From Tsukamurella paurometabola (GTDB taxonomy: Bacteria > Actinomycetota > Actinomycetes > Mycobacteriales > Mycobacteriaceae), in the NCBI RefSeq assembly GCF_900631615.1, contig NZ_LR131273.1:2108001-2172000 (forward strand): DNA of 64,000 nt, written 5' to 3'. Positions 1 to 9,400 of this stretch are shown piece after piece. Numbering within the stretch: the stretch's first letter is position 1; the number at the start of each line of letters is the position of its first letter. The notes below the pieces were generated by a model. The model had not been told where the DNA came from, ran no database searches, and saw nothing but the letters and a program-made list of their open reading frames with translations. Position numbers and translations under genes: made by a program.

Positions 1-434
1 AGTTCGACGGTGCCGGCCGCGCCATCGGGTTCGAGGAGAAGCCGGAGCAGCCCCGGTCGCCGTACGCGGTACCCGGCCTGTACTTCTACGACCCCTCGGT
101 GGTCGAGGTCGCCCGGAATCTGAAGCCCTCGGCGCGCGGCGAACTCGAGATCACCGACGTCAACCGGCACTACCTCGCCGCGGGACGGTTGACCGTCGAG
201 GTGCTGCCGCGCGGTACCGCCTGGCTCGACACCGGGACCTTCGACGCCCTCGCCGATGCCACCGGCTACGTCCGCGCCGTGGAGCAGCGGCAGGGCACCA
301 AGATCGGAGCACCCGAGGAGGTGGCGTGGCGGTGCGGCTTCATCGACGACGCGCAACTGCGCGAGCACGCCGACCGGCTCCACAAGTCGGGCTACGGCGC
401 CTACCTGCACGGACTGCTGGAGGAGGGGCGATGA
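1..434 (+). CDS. rmlA: Glucose-1-phosphate thymidylyltransferase, C-terminal part
   Basis: This is the 3' part of a gene that begins before the window. It reads in frame from base 3. RmlA makes dTDP-glucose from glucose-1-phosphate and dTTP, the first step to dTDP-L-rhamnose, which actinobacteria use in the arabinogalactan linker. Visible family signatures are GFEEKP near the left edge, [17 protein letters not shown] and [12 protein letters not shown], which line the nucleotide-sugar site. The TGA stop overlaps the ATG of rmlC (ATGA), so the two are translationally coupled. I am sure of the family; the missing N-terminus carries the nucleotidyl-transfer motif and cannot be checked here. Confidence 0.93.
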   Translation, partial: FDGAGRAIGFEEKPEQPRSPYAVPGLYFYDPSVVEVARNLKPSARGELEITDVNRHYLAAGRLTVEVLPRGTAWLDTGTFDALADATGYVRAVEQRQGTKIGAPEEVAWRCGFIDDAQLREHADRLHKSGYGAYLHGLLEEGR

Positions 435-1003
435 ACGTCGTGCCGCTGCCCATCGCCGGCGCCTTCGTCCTGGACCCGGTCGTGCGCCCGGACGCGCGCG
501 GCGAGTTCTTCGAGTTGTTCAAGGGCTCCGCGTTCCGCGAGGCGACCGGGCACGAGCTCGTCGTCGCGCAGACCAACGTCTCGGTGAACCGGATGGGCGC
601 CGTGCGCGGCATCCACTACGCCGATGTACCGCCGGGGCAGGCGAAACTGGTCGCCTGCCTGCACGGCGCGGTGCTCGACGTGATCGTGGACCTGCGCGTC
701 GGTTCGCCGACCTTCGGCGCGGTCGAGACGGTCCGACTGGACGATGCGACGCGGCGCACCGTCTATCTCGCGGAGGGGCTGGGACACGGGTTCTGCGCAC
801 TGACCGAGGGCGCCGTCGTGGCCTATCACGTCTCCTCCGAGTACAACCCGTCCGCCGAGCACGGCGTGGACCCGCTGGATCCGGAGCTGGCGATCGCGTG
901 GCCCGATGCGGCGCCGCCGATCCTCTCCGAGAAGGACACGGCCGCACCGTCACTGGCGGAGGCGCTCGCCGCCGGGGCCCTGCCCGTGTGGCAGGCGCCG
1001 TGA
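431..1003 (+). CDS. rmlC: dTDP-4-dehydrorhamnose 3,5-epimerase
   Basis: A 190-residue cupin-fold epimerase that converts dTDP-4-keto-6-deoxyglucose to dTDP-4-keto-rhamnose in the cytosol. Visible features are [10 protein letters not shown] near the N-terminus, the RGIHY motif with the catalytic-base histidine (His62), Lys72 in QAKLV, and the C-terminal [19 protein letters not shown] segment typical of the family. The length matches RmlC. The start is the ATG that overlaps the rmlA stop; longer upstream starts in this frame would run deep into rmlA. It forms an operon with rmlA. rmlB and rmlD are not in the window. Confidence 0.93.
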   Translation: MNVVPLPIAGAFVLDPVVRPDARGEFFELFKGSAFREATGHELVVAQTNVSVNRMGAVRGIHYADVPPGQAKLVACLHGAVLDVIVDLRVGSPTFGAVETVRLDDATRRTVYLAEGLGHGFCALTEGAVVAYHVSSEYNPSAEHGVDPLDPELAIAWPDAAPPILSEKDTAAPSLAEALAAGALPVWQAP

Positions 1004-1030
1004 AGCCCCGCCACGTCTGAGAGCGATCCG

Positions 1031-2353
1031 TCACCCCGTTCGGTTCTCAGCGGCCCGTCCCCGGAGCAGGGAGCGTTCGGCTTCGTTCCGGGTGCGGCGC
1101 GCGGCCTCGTCGAACTGCTCCGCCGCTTCGGTGGGGCGCCCCGCCCGCTCCAGGAGGTCGCCGCGGACGCTCGGCACGAGGGGCGCATCTCCGAGCGCGA
1201 CCGGGTCGACGGCGTCGAGCACCGTCAGGCCCGCCTCGGGGCCGAACGCCCGGCCGTGCGCCACAGCGCGATTGACCTCCACGACCGGGCCGGGTGCGGC
1301 CTGGGCCAGCGCGTCGTACAGGCGGGCGATCCGCGTCCAGTCGGTATCGGCCGGCGTCGCCGCGCGGGCGTGCTGCGCGGCGATCGCGGCCTGCAGGTAG
1401 TACCGGCCCACGGGAACACCGCGGGCCGCGAGCTCGTCGGCGCGGCGGAGCGCGGCCAGGCCCCGTCGGATGAGGAGCCGGTCCCACAGGGCGCGGTCCT
1501 GGTCGTCGAGGAGGACGGGCGCCCCGCCGGCGTCCGTGCGGGCGTCGATGCGGGAGCCCTGGAGCTCGACGAGCGCCTGCAGGCCGTGGACCTCGGGTTC
1601 GTCGGGCGCGAGCTCGGCGAGCATGCGGGCCAGCCGGATGCCCTCCCGTGCCAGGTCCGGCCGCATCCAATCATCGCCCGCGGCGGCGGAGTAGCCCTCG
1701 GTGAAGATCAGGTAGATCACGGCCATCACGTCGTCGAGGCGGCGCGTGCGCTCCTCGCCGATGGGGAGCTCGAATTCGGCCCGGGCGGTCGTGAGCGTCT
1801 TCTTGGCGCGGGAGATGCGTTGGCCCATGGTCTTCTCGGGGACCAGGAAGCCGCGGGCGATCTCGCCGGTGGTGAGGCCGCCGACCACGCGCAGCGTGAG
1901 GGCCGCCCGTGACTCGGGCGTGAGCGCCGGGTGGCAGGACAGGAAGATCAGGCGCAGCGCATCGTCTTCGATGAAGTCGACCTGCGCATCGAGGTCGGGC
2001 ATACCGTCGTCCTCCCGCAGGCCGCGACCGATCTCCTCGGTCTTGCGGCGCAGGGTTTCCGCGCGGCGGATCGCGTCGACGCCGCGGCGCTTCGCGGTGG
2101 TCATGAGCCACGCGGCCGGGTTGTTCGGGACACCCGTCTCCGGCCACTGCTCCAGCGCGGCGACCAGCGCGTCCTGCGCGAGATCCTCCGCGAGCTGGAT
2201 GCTGCGGGTCATGCGGGTGAGCGCGCCGACGAGGCGCGTGGATTCGGCCCGCCACGTGGCGGTGATCGCTTCGGCTGAATTCGACCCGCTCGCGTCGTTC
2301 CCGGCGTCGGCGGTGGTCCCGGCTGGCACGTCGACCAGCGTAGGCGGGACCAC
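1031..2353 (-). CDS. ECF42-type RNA polymerase sigma factor
   Basis: A 440-residue extracytoplasmic-function sigma factor with a long C-terminal extension. Region 2 covers about residues 35-100 (AEDLAQDALVAALEQWP). Region 4 covers about 140-200 (LTTGEIARGFLVPEKTMGQRISRAKKTL). A helical TPR-like extension follows from about 205. That extension, plus the DGPF/YCII-family gene encoded just upstream in the same operon (10 bp gap), marks the ECF42 group, which has no anti-sigma factor and is thought to depend on its C-terminal domain. The operon promoter (2794-2820) matches the published ECF42 motif, so autoregulation is likely. The inducing signal is unknown. It converges on rmlC. Confidence 0.9.
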   Translation of the reverse strand: MVPPTLVDVPAGTTADAGNDASGSNSAEAITATWRAESTRLVGALTRMTRSIQLAEDLAQDALVAALEQWPETGVPNNPAAWLMTTAKRRGVDAIRRAETLRRKTEEIGRGLREDDGMPDLDAQVDFIEDDALRLIFLSCHPALTPESRAALTLRVVGGLTTGEIARGFLVPEKTMGQRISRAKKTLTTARAEFELPIGEERTRRLDDVMAVIYLIFTEGYSAAAGDDWMRPDLAREGIRLARMLAELAPDEPEVHGLQALVELQGSRIDARTDAGGAPVLLDDQDRALWDRLLIRRGLAALRRADELAARGVPVGRYYLQAAIAAQHARAATPADTDWTRIARLYDALAQAAPGPVVEVNRAVAHGRAFGPEAGLTVLDAVDPVALGDAPLVPSVRGDLLERAGRPTEAAEQFDEAARRTRNEAERSLLRGRAAENRTG

Positions 2354-2363
2354 CGCCGGTGCG

Positions 2364-2747
2364 TCAGTCGTCCGCCAGGGTGGGCGGCTCGTCGGCGATC
2401 TGCCGGAGCGTGGAGACCATGTTCAGCTCGGGCCAGTGGGTGGCGTGCAGCTGCGCGAACTCCTCCGATGCGGCGATCGCCTCCTCGAGGGTGTCGTACT
2501 GCAGCAGCGACCAGCCGCCGACGATCTCCTTCGACTCCGCGTAGGGGCCGTCGACCCGCGTGATCTCGCCCTTGCGGACGACGAAGTTGACGGCGTCCTC
2601 CGAGCCGTACAGGCCGCCGCCGTCGAGGAAGTGGCCCTTCGCGGCCTGTTCCCCGATGTAGACGTCCATGGCGTCGAAGAGGGCCTTGGGCGGCGCGCCG
2701 ACCTCGGGGCCCTCCGCCATCCGCACGAATCCCATGAAACGAGGCAT
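2364..2747 (-). CDS. YCII-related DGPF-family protein
   Basis: A 127-residue small alpha/beta protein of the YCII/DGPF family. The name-giving motif appears here as DGPYAESKE, followed by GGWSLLQYDTLEEA; the family's usual Phe is Tyr. Such proteins are the standard genetic partners and transcriptional targets of ECF42 sigma factors; their biochemical role is not established. The gene is first in the two-gene operon with the sigma factor. The ATG at 2747 is the natural start (MPRFMGFVRM). Confidence 0.88.
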   Translation of the reverse strand: MPRFMGFVRMAEGPEVGAPPKALFDAMDVYIGEQAAKGHFLDGGGLYGSEDAVNFVVRKGEITRVDGPYAESKEIVGGWSLLQYDTLEEAIAASEEFAQLHATHWPELNMVSTLRQIADEPPTLADD

Positions 2748-2793
2748 ATCGATCAGTCCTTCTTCTGTGGTGGTGAGCGTGTCTCGTACAGGC

Positions 2794-2820
2794 GTCGAAC
2801 GGGACGACCCCGTTTCGACA
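2794..2820 (-). promoter_or_regulatory. ECF42-type promoter of the DGPF/sigma operon
   Basis: On the minus strand TGTCGA (-35) is followed by a 17-bp spacer and CGAC (-10), about 45-50 bp before the DGPF start codon. The motif reported for ECF42 targets is TGTCGA with CGA/TC at -10, so the match is complete. It is expected to be read by the sigma factor encoded in the same operon. Confidence 0.75.
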
Positions 2821-2873
2821 TCGTCCCCACAGAAAGTTTCCGCCGCCCCGCGGTCGGACGTCAGCGGAACCGG

Positions 2874-4241
2874 TCAGAGAGCGGTGAGCACCGGCAGCGG
2901 CGGCAGCGCCGTCTCGTACAGCCACGTGCGCCACAGGTTGCGCAGCGGCTCCGGGCTGTACTTCGCCGCGAGCGTGATGAGATCCTCGGTCGTCACCGAC
3001 TGGTGCGCGAACTCGGCGGTCCACTCGTGGAGCATCGAGAAGAACGCGGGGTCGCCGAGAGCCACCCGGACGGCGTGCACCGTGAGCGCGCCGCGCTTGT
3101 AGACGCGGTCGTCGAACATCAGGTCCGGCCCCGGATCGCCGACCACGATGTCGGTCGGCGAGGCCGCCAGCTTCGCGTAGTAGCGGGCGGCCATCTGCTG
3201 CGTCGTCGCCTCGCCGCACTCCTGCGCCCACAGCCACTCGGAGTAGCACGCGAAGCCCTCGTGCAGCCAGATGTCCTTCCACCGGGTCAGCGTCAGTGAG
3301 TTGCCGAACCACTGGTGCGCCAGCTCGTGGGCGACGAGGCGCTCGGCGTGCCGCGTCCCGTCGCAGTGGTTCGCCCCGAAGATCGAGACGGTCTGCGCCT
3401 CGACGGGGATCTCCAGGGTGTCGTCGGTGACGACGACGGTGTATTCGGGGAAGGGATACGGGCCGAACCAGCGGGTGAAGGCGCGCATGATCCGCTCCTG
3501 GTTGCCGAAGCTGCGCTGGAAGTCGGAGGTGAGGCGCGCGGGCACGGCGGCGCGGATCGGCACCGGCTTGTCCGCGACCTTGAGCAGGTCGTAGCTGCCG
3601 ATCTGGATGGTCGCGAGGTAGGAGGCCATCGGCGCGGCCTGCTCGTAGACCCAGGTGGTGTGCGCGGCCGAGACCTTGCGGGAGACGAGCTTGCCGTTGG
3701 ACACCACCCGGTACGGCGAGTCGGTGGTGATGGCGATGCGGTACGACGCCTTGGAGGCCGGATGGTCGTCGCAGGGGAACCACGACGGTGCGCCGCTCGG
3801 CTGCGAGGCGACGATGACGCCCTCGGACAGCTCCTCCCAGCCGACCTCGCCCCAGGTGGACCGGATCGGCTTCGGCGTGCCCGCGTACCGGATCGAGATG
3901 GTCATCGCCGCGCCGGCGGGAACCTCGTGGGCGAGGGTCAGCTCGAGCTTGCCTCCGCGCTGCGTGTAGCGCTGCGGGCGGCGGCCGTTGATCGTGATCT
4001 TGGACGCGGTCAGCGCGTCGGAGAGGTCGATAGCGAACCGCTTGAGCGGCTCGTTCGTCGTCGCCGTGATCTCGGCCTTGCCGTCGAGGCGGTTGCTCTC
4101 GACCTTGTACGTCAATTCGAGGTCGTACCGCGAGACCCGGTAGCCGGGGTTGCCGTGGCGGGGGATGTACGGGTCCACCGCGCGGGCGTGCTGCGGATTC
4201 GGTGCGGCGACGAGTTTCGGCTTTGCCGATTTGCGCACCAC
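2874..4241 (-). CDS. M1-family zinc aminopeptidase
   Basis: A 455-residue metallopeptidase that removes N-terminal residues from peptides. The zinc site is complete: HELAH at 305-309 and Glu328 give HExxH-x18-E, followed by the usual GFACYSEW. The N-terminal beta domain is present (WFPCDDHPASKASY, residues 154-167). The GAMEN substrate loop is replaced by IPVEAQ (278-283), a change seen in short actinobacterial M1 proteins. It is about half the length of PepN and lacks the large C-terminal helical domain. There is no signal peptide, so it is probably cytosolic. It is monocistronic. Confidence 0.9.
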   Translation of the reverse strand: MVRKSAKPKLVAAPNPQHARAVDPYIPRHGNPGYRVSRYDLELTYKVESNRLDGKAEITATTNEPLKRFAIDLSDALTASKITINGRRPQRYTQRGGKLELTLAHEVPAGAAMTISIRYAGTPKPIRSTWGEVGWEELSEGVIVASQPSGAPSWFPCDDHPASKASYRIAITTDSPYRVVSNGKLVSRKVSAAHTTWVYEQAAPMASYLATIQIGSYDLLKVADKPVPIRAAVPARLTSDFQRSFGNQERIMRAFTRWFGPYPFPEYTVVVTDDTLEIPVEAQTVSIFGANHCDGTRHAERLVAHELAHQWFGNSLTLTRWKDIWLHEGFACYSEWLWAQECGEATTQQMAARYYAKLAASPTDIVVGDPGPDLMFDDRVYKRGALTVHAVRVALGDPAFFSMLHEWTAEFAHQSVTTEDLITLAAKYSPEPLRNLWRTWLYETALPPLPVLTAL

Positions 4242-4275
4242 GGATCCACTTCCTTCTCGCTCGGGGGTCGGGGGA

Positions 4276-4752
4276 TTACCTTACCGGTTTCCGCAGCGTC
4301 ACCGTGGGTACGCCGCCGTGCGGCGCGGGCTCGGGCTCGGAGACGACGTAGCCCGCCCGCTCGTACGTCCGGATGTTGCGGGCGCTGCCCGCACCCGTGA
4401 ACATGATGAACTCCTCCGTCGCCGGCGGGGCGAGGGACTCCATGAGAGTGATCAGCTCGGTGCCGAGTCCGCGACCGGCCAGGTCGGGCGCCACCATCAC
4501 GCGGCCGATGTGCCACCGGTGGTTCGGCTCCGCCCGGCCGCGCACCGCGCCGATCAGCCGACCGTCGAGCCGCATGACGAACGTCGCCCACTGCGTCGCC
4601 CATTGCAGGATGTCCTCGTGCGTCTCGGTGAGCGGCGGGATCTCCAGGCTGTCGTTCGCGATCGCCTCCTGCACCCAGCAGCACCGTTGCAGGACGAGCA
4701 GTTCCGCCACGTCGCTCGGCTGGAACGGGGTGATCTCGAGCCCGTCGCTCAC
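4276..4752 (-). CDS. GNAT-family N-acetyltransferase
   Basis: A 158-residue acetyltransferase. The acetyl-CoA binding motif A is VMVAPDLAGRGLGTELI, followed by a motif-B tail ending NIRTYERAGYVV. The GTG start at 4752 is preferred because GAAAGG lies six bases upstream; the longer frame would overlap the preceding gntR gene. The substrate cannot be told from sequence. It lies downstream of the gntR/membrane-protein pair and could share its transcript. Confidence 0.85.
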   Translation of the reverse strand: MSDGLEITPFQPSDVAELLVLQRCCWVQEAIANDSLEIPPLTETHEDILQWATQWATFVMRLDGRLIGAVRGRAEPNHRWHIGRVMVAPDLAGRGLGTELITLMESLAPPATEEFIMFTGAGSARNIRTYERAGYVVSEPEPAPHGGVPTVTLRKPVR

Positions 4753-4786
4753 GGGGGACCTTTCGTCGGGGGTGTCGGTGCCCACC

Positions 4787-5197
4787 CTAGTCGGCGGGGC
4801 CGGCACCGTCGTTCTCGCCGCGGAGCGCGGCCATGACCGCGTCCAGGGCGGCCTGCGGTGGCGCGTCGAGCCGGCGGGCGGCGGCGACGTACCGCGCCGC
4901 CGCCTCTCGCAGCGCCCCCGCGTCGAAGGTTGACGCCGCGTCCGGCGACGGCAGCGCGATCACGCGGGTGCCGCCGCCGCGTCTGCTTTCGATGAGGCCG
5001 GTGGCTTCCAGCTCCCGATACGCGTGCGCCGCAGTGCCGACCGCGATGCCCAGGTCACGGGCGAGCTGTCGAAGCGGTGGCAGCTTGGCGCCGACCGGCA
5101 GCGCACCCGATGCGATGTGTCCCGTGATCTGCCGTCGGATCTGCTCGAACGCCGGGGTCGGGTCGGATTCGTCGACGCCGATGCGGGGTGCCGTCAC
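4787..5197 (-). CDS. GntR-family transcriptional regulator, YtrA type
   Basis: A 136-residue regulator with an N-terminal winged helix (AFEQIRRQITGHIASGALPVGAKLPPLRQLARDLGIAVGTAAHAYRELEATGLI) and a short helical C-terminus of about 60 residues. This is the small YtrA architecture, which typically represses a neighbouring membrane or ABC operon. The GTG start overlaps the stop of the upstream membrane-protein gene as GTGA. It probably controls its own operon through the dyads at 6187-6249. Confidence 0.87.
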   Translation of the reverse strand: MTAPRIGVDESDPTPAFEQIRRQITGHIASGALPVGAKLPPLRQLARDLGIAVGTAAHAYRELEATGLIESRRGGGTRVIALPSPDAASTFDAGALREAAARYVAAARRLDAPPQAALDAVMAALRGENDGAGPAD

Positions 5198-6177
5198 TGT
5201 GCAGTGGCCTCGTCGTCGGAGTCCTCCCTTGTATCGGCGGATCGGGCCGCAGCTGCAGTGAGGGCGCGGGGCACCGGCGGTCGGGCGAAGACGACCAGTA
5301 CGACGACGATGCCGAGCATCAGTAGGGCACTGATGCCGTCGGTGATGTGCGGGATGGTGGTCGAGTTCAACCACAGGGGCCACCCGTCGACCGCTTCGCC
5401 GCCGGCGCGCGTGTGATCGACGTAGGCCATCGCCGCGTCTCGGGGAATCTCGAGGCCGTCGATGATCACGTAGGTCGCCGGAATGTAGAGCAGGCACAAG
5501 GCGCGGACGGATGTGCCGCTGCGCCCCCAGCTGTCGCTGCCCGTGATCGGGTCGATATCGGGCCGGCGAGTGGCGGAGAGGATCACCCAGAGGACGAATA
5601 CGGCCGCGATGAGGAACGTGCCGTATGCGATCCACATCCCCGACGGGTCCACCGAGTACTCGTGCGTGGGCGGATTGCTCGCACTGCGCAGGGTGCGATC
5701 GGCGGCGATCGGAGAACCCAGGATCAAGGGCGTGAGCGCGGCGATCGCGAAGACCGAGCCGAACGCGATCAGCAGCCAGCGCGGGAACAGTTCGCGGACG
5801 CCCCGCGGCGCGAGCGTGGCTACGCGCGGCCCCGACGGGCGGGTTGTCTTCTCGGTGAGCAACATCGCCAATAGCGGGAACAGGAAGATGCCGGGCCACC
5901 AGAGCAGACCGAGGACCAGACTCACGGGACGATAGGTCGGGGAGGGATTGGTCGGATCGAGGGCCGTGGCGATGATCCCGTAGATCGCCCCCACGACGGC
6001 GGCCGCAACAGGGACGAGGAAGGCGACCTTCAGCCGGGAGCGCATCGTCGCCCGGTAGGCGCGGTAACTCTCCGACTGCGGTGCCGAGTCGTCCGGTGTC
6101 AGGGTGCGGGTGATGACGTAGGTGACGGCCACGAGCGTCGCGACGACCGTGAGGCCGACGAACGGAATTATCGGCAT
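5194..6177 (-). CDS. Multi-pass membrane protein of unknown function
   Basis: A 327-residue protein with about seven hydrophobic segments (for example FVGLTVVATLVAVTYVI, FLVPVAAAVVGAIYGIIA, SALLMLGIVVVLVVFA) and a soluble acidic C-terminus. I do not recognise a named family. The layout resembles the DUF1648-type proteins often paired with small GntR regulators, but this is only a resemblance. It is the first gene of an operon with the YtrA-type regulator. GGAGTT stands four bases before the ATG. The product may be the effector side of a cell-envelope stress response; that is inference from the pairing. Confidence 0.75.
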   Translation of the reverse strand: MPIIPFVGLTVVATLVAVTYVITRTLTPDDSAPQSESYRAYRATMRSRLKVAFLVPVAAAVVGAIYGIIATALDPTNPSPTYRPVSLVLGLLWWPGIFLFPLLAMLLTEKTTRPSGPRVATLAPRGVRELFPRWLLIAFGSVFAIAALTPLILGSPIAADRTLRSASNPPTHEYSVDPSGMWIAYGTFLIAAVFVLWVILSATRRPDIDPITGSDSWGRSGTSVRALCLLYIPATYVIIDGLEIPRDAAMAYVDHTRAGGEAVDGWPLWLNSTTIPHITDGISALLMLGIVVVLVVFARPPVPRALTAAAARSADTREDSDDEATAQ

Positions 6178-6186
6178 CCGAACTCC

Positions 6187-6249
6187 TTGTGTCAGTGGAC
6201 TGGCACAAGACTAGAACGCAGCTGCGTTTGTGTCAATCGACTGGTTCAA
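6187..6249 (-). promoter_or_regulatory. Promoter with paired operators for the GntR operon
   Basis: On the minus strand TTGACA (6231-6236) and TAGTCT (6208-6213) are separated by exactly 17 bp. Two related dyads flank them. Dyad 1 is TTGTGTCAGT-gg-ACTGGCACAA (6187-6208) over the start of transcription. Dyad 2 is TTGTGTCAAT-cg-ACTGGTTCAA (6228-6249) over the -35 box. Their centres are 41 bp apart. A third, perfect palindrome AACGCAGCTGCGTT (6215-6228) fills the spacer. This suits tight repression by the encoded GntR protein. Confidence 0.7.
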
Positions 6250-6341
6250 GTGGCTGGAAGGTGCGTCGGAGTCACGAAGCGATCGCGCGAGTCCGGCCGT
6301 CGTGGGTAGGGGCGCGCTGCAGATTTCGCCGGTCGCTACTG

Positions 6342-6385
6342 GAATCTCCTGGCGCTACGAGGATGCGCGTAGCGCCAGGAGATTC
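6342..6385. repeat. Perfect 18-bp inverted repeat (strong hairpin)
   Basis: The arm GAATCTCCTGGCGCTACG (6342-6359) is repeated exactly as its reverse complement at 6368-6385, with an 8-base loop. It lies about 70 bp beyond the stop of the minus-strand NRPS gene and upstream of the divergently placed GntR operon promoter. No T-tract follows on either strand. It may be a transcription stop for the NRPS gene or a dispersed palindromic element. Confidence 0.8.
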
Positions 6386-6456
6386 GGACCGCGAGGGGAG
6401 ATTTCCGGGGCGAGCGGCGCGGGGGCGGAAGGCGCCGTCGGGCACGGACCGCGCGG

Positions 6457-9400
6457 CTAATCGCGCTTGCGCTTGCCCTCGTTGAAGACCCACGGCGAGA
6501 TCGGGTTGCCCTGCCACTTGGTGTTCGCGGGCACCGAATCGCCGCGCATGACGAGGGACGCCGGGCCGACGGTGGCACCGTCGCCCACGGACGACGCGGG
6601 GAGCGCGACGCAGTGCGGGCCCAGCGTGGCGCCCTTGCCGAGCACCACGGTGTCCATCGCCATGATCCGGTCGTGGAAGAGGTGCGTCTGGACGACGCAG
6701 CCGCGGGAGACGGTGGCGGCGTCGCCGAGGGTCACCAGGTCGGCCTCGGGGAGCCAGTAGGTCTCGCACCAGACGCCGCGGCCGATCTTCGCGCCCAGCA
6801 TCCGCAGCCACAGGTTGAGGATCGGCGTGCCGGTGGCGGCGTGCGCGAACCACGGCGCCGCGACGCACTCGACGAAAGCGTCGGACAGCTCGTTGCGCCA
6901 GACGAAGCTCGACCACAGGGGGTGCTCCTCGCGGCCGATCCGGCCGACCACCAGCCACTTCGCGGCCGCGGCGACGCAGCAGGCGATCGCGCCGGCCACG
7001 AGCAGCGTGACGCCGGACAGCAGGGCGGCGAGCCACCAGCCCACGTTGATCACGAAGTAGTTGAGTGCGACGAGCGTCGCCAGGCCCAGGCCGAAGCTGA
7101 CGAAGACCGCCAGCAGGCGCGCCGTCTCGACCGAGCCGCGCGCGACGCGCAGCGCGAACGACGGGTTGTAGGTGAACGTCGAATCGGTGTTGCCGGCGGT
7201 GCGGCGCAGGCGGACCGGGGGAGAGCCGAGCCACGAGCTGCCGCTCTTCGCCTTCGACGGGGTGGCGCTCAGCACGGCCACGAGGCCGTCCTTCGGGACG
7301 CGACGGCCCGGCCCCGTCATCCCCGAGTTGCCGAGGAAGGCGCGCTTGCCGATCTTGGCCTCGTCGATGCGCATCCAGCCGCCGCCGAGTTCGTAACTAC
7401 CGACCATGGTGTCGTCGGCGAGGAACGAGCCGTCGCCGATCGTCGTGAACTTCGGGATCACCATCGCCGTGGAGATCTCGGCGTCCTTGCCCACCTTGGT
7501 ACCCAGCATGCGGAACCAGATCGGCGTCAGCAGCGACGCGTACAGGGGGAACAGGAAGGTGCGCGCGGCGTCCATGAGACGCTCGGTCGCCCACACCTGC
7601 CAGCCGACGCGGCTGCGCACCGCGTGGTACCCGGGCTTGAGCCCGACCGCGAGCAGGCGCACCGCGATGAGCGTGAGGAGCGCGTACACGGTGAGCGAGA
7701 CGATCACGGCGATGGGCAGCGCCGGAAGGGCGTGCAGCGCCGCCTCTTCGAGGTTCGAATCGTCGCGCACGATCCAGCCGAGGAGGGCCAGGCCGGCCCC
7801 GATCGCGACCATCGGGAGGCCAGCGAGGAGCACGGAGCTGACGCCGTAGATCCACACCCAGTACGGCTTGCGCGGCGGCCGGTCCGCGGGCCAGGGGTGC
7901 TCGGCCTTGCCGATCTTCTCCGCCGGAGAGCCGGCCCAGTGCTGCTTCGCCTTGACCTTGCCGAAGACCGCGGAGCCCGGTCCGATCTCGGCGCGGCGGC
8001 CGATCTTCGCGCCGGGGAGGAGCGTGGAGCGCGCCCCGATCGAGGCCTCCTCGCCGACGCTGATCGCGCCTATGTGCAGCTCGTCGCCGTCGAGGTAGTG
8101 GCCCGCCAGATCGACCTCGGGCTCGACGGACGCGTGGTCGCCGAGCTCGAGCATGCCCGTCACCGGCGGCAGGGCGTGCAGGTCGACACCGCGGCCGATG
8201 GTGGCGCCGAGGGCGCGCGCGTAGTAGATCATCCACGGTGCGCCGGAGAGGTTCTCGGCGCCGGACGCCGCGGTGAACCGCTCGGCGATCCACAGCCGCA
8301 GGTGCTCGGGGCCGCCGCGCCGGTAGACGCCGGGCTTGAGCCCGCCGAGCAACAGGCGGCACGCGATCACCGAGAGGGCCATGCGCCCGATGGGTGTGAT
8401 GAAGACCAGGAACAGCGCGAGCACGACCCACCAGCTGAGCGTGGGCAGCAGCGTCGATCCCGTGGCCCAGGCGAAGACGTTGTTGGCGATCGCCATCCAC
8501 GTGAGCCACTGCAGGCCCGTGAGGGTGGTGAGCGGCACCGACAGCAGGATCTGCGCGATCCCCGTCGACCGCGGCGTCGGCCGCACCTCGCGCGGCTCGG
8601 CAACCTCCGCGGGCCGCAGCGAGTCCAGGTACGCGGCGAGCGAGCCGAGCCGCGGGTGGTCGTACAGGTCTGCGACCGTGACCGACGGGTACTGCTCGCG
8701 CAGCGCCGTGACCAGCTGGGCCGCGCTGAGCGATCCGCCGCCCTCGGCGAAGAAGTCGGCGTCCTCGCTGGTGATCGACGCGCCGAGGATTCCCGACCAG
8801 CGCTCCGCGACCCACGCCGCGGTACCCACGAGATCGCCGGTATCGGTCTCGTCGGCGCCGGGGAGGGGCCAGGGCAGCGCGTTCCGGTCGACCTTGCCCG
8901 ACGTGCGCGTCGGCAGCTCGTCCATGAGCGCGAGGCGCGGGACCAGCGCGGCCGGAAGCTGTTCGGCGAGCAGCTCGCGGGCGGCCTTCAGGTCGAAGGC
9001 GGGATCCGTCGAGGCGAGGTAGCCGACGAGCATCGACGTTCCCGCCGAGTTCTTCCGCACCGCCGCGGCCGCGGCGGACACGCCCGGCAGGTTCTGCAGC
9101 GCGTTGTCGACCTCGCCGAGCTCGATGCGCCTGCCGCCGACCTTGACCTGGTCGTCGGCGCGCCCCTCGAACAGCAGGCCCTCGGGTTCGAGCCGCACGA
9201 GATCGCCCGAGCGGTAGGCGCGCTCCCAGCCGAGAGTGTCCATGGGCGCGTACTTCTCGGCGTCCTTGGCCGGATCGAGGTAGCGGGCCAGGCCGACGCC
9301 GCCGATCACCAGCTCGCCGGACTGGCCGACGGCCACCGGCAGCGATGTGGCCGGGTCCACGACCGCGAGGTCCCAGCCCTGCAACGGCAGGCCGATCCGG

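Noticed and set aside
4753-4806. Longer N-terminus for the GNAT protein at 4276-4752
   Set aside because: It would overlap gntR and lacks a ribosome-binding site, whereas the GTG at 4752 has GAAAGG six bases upstream.
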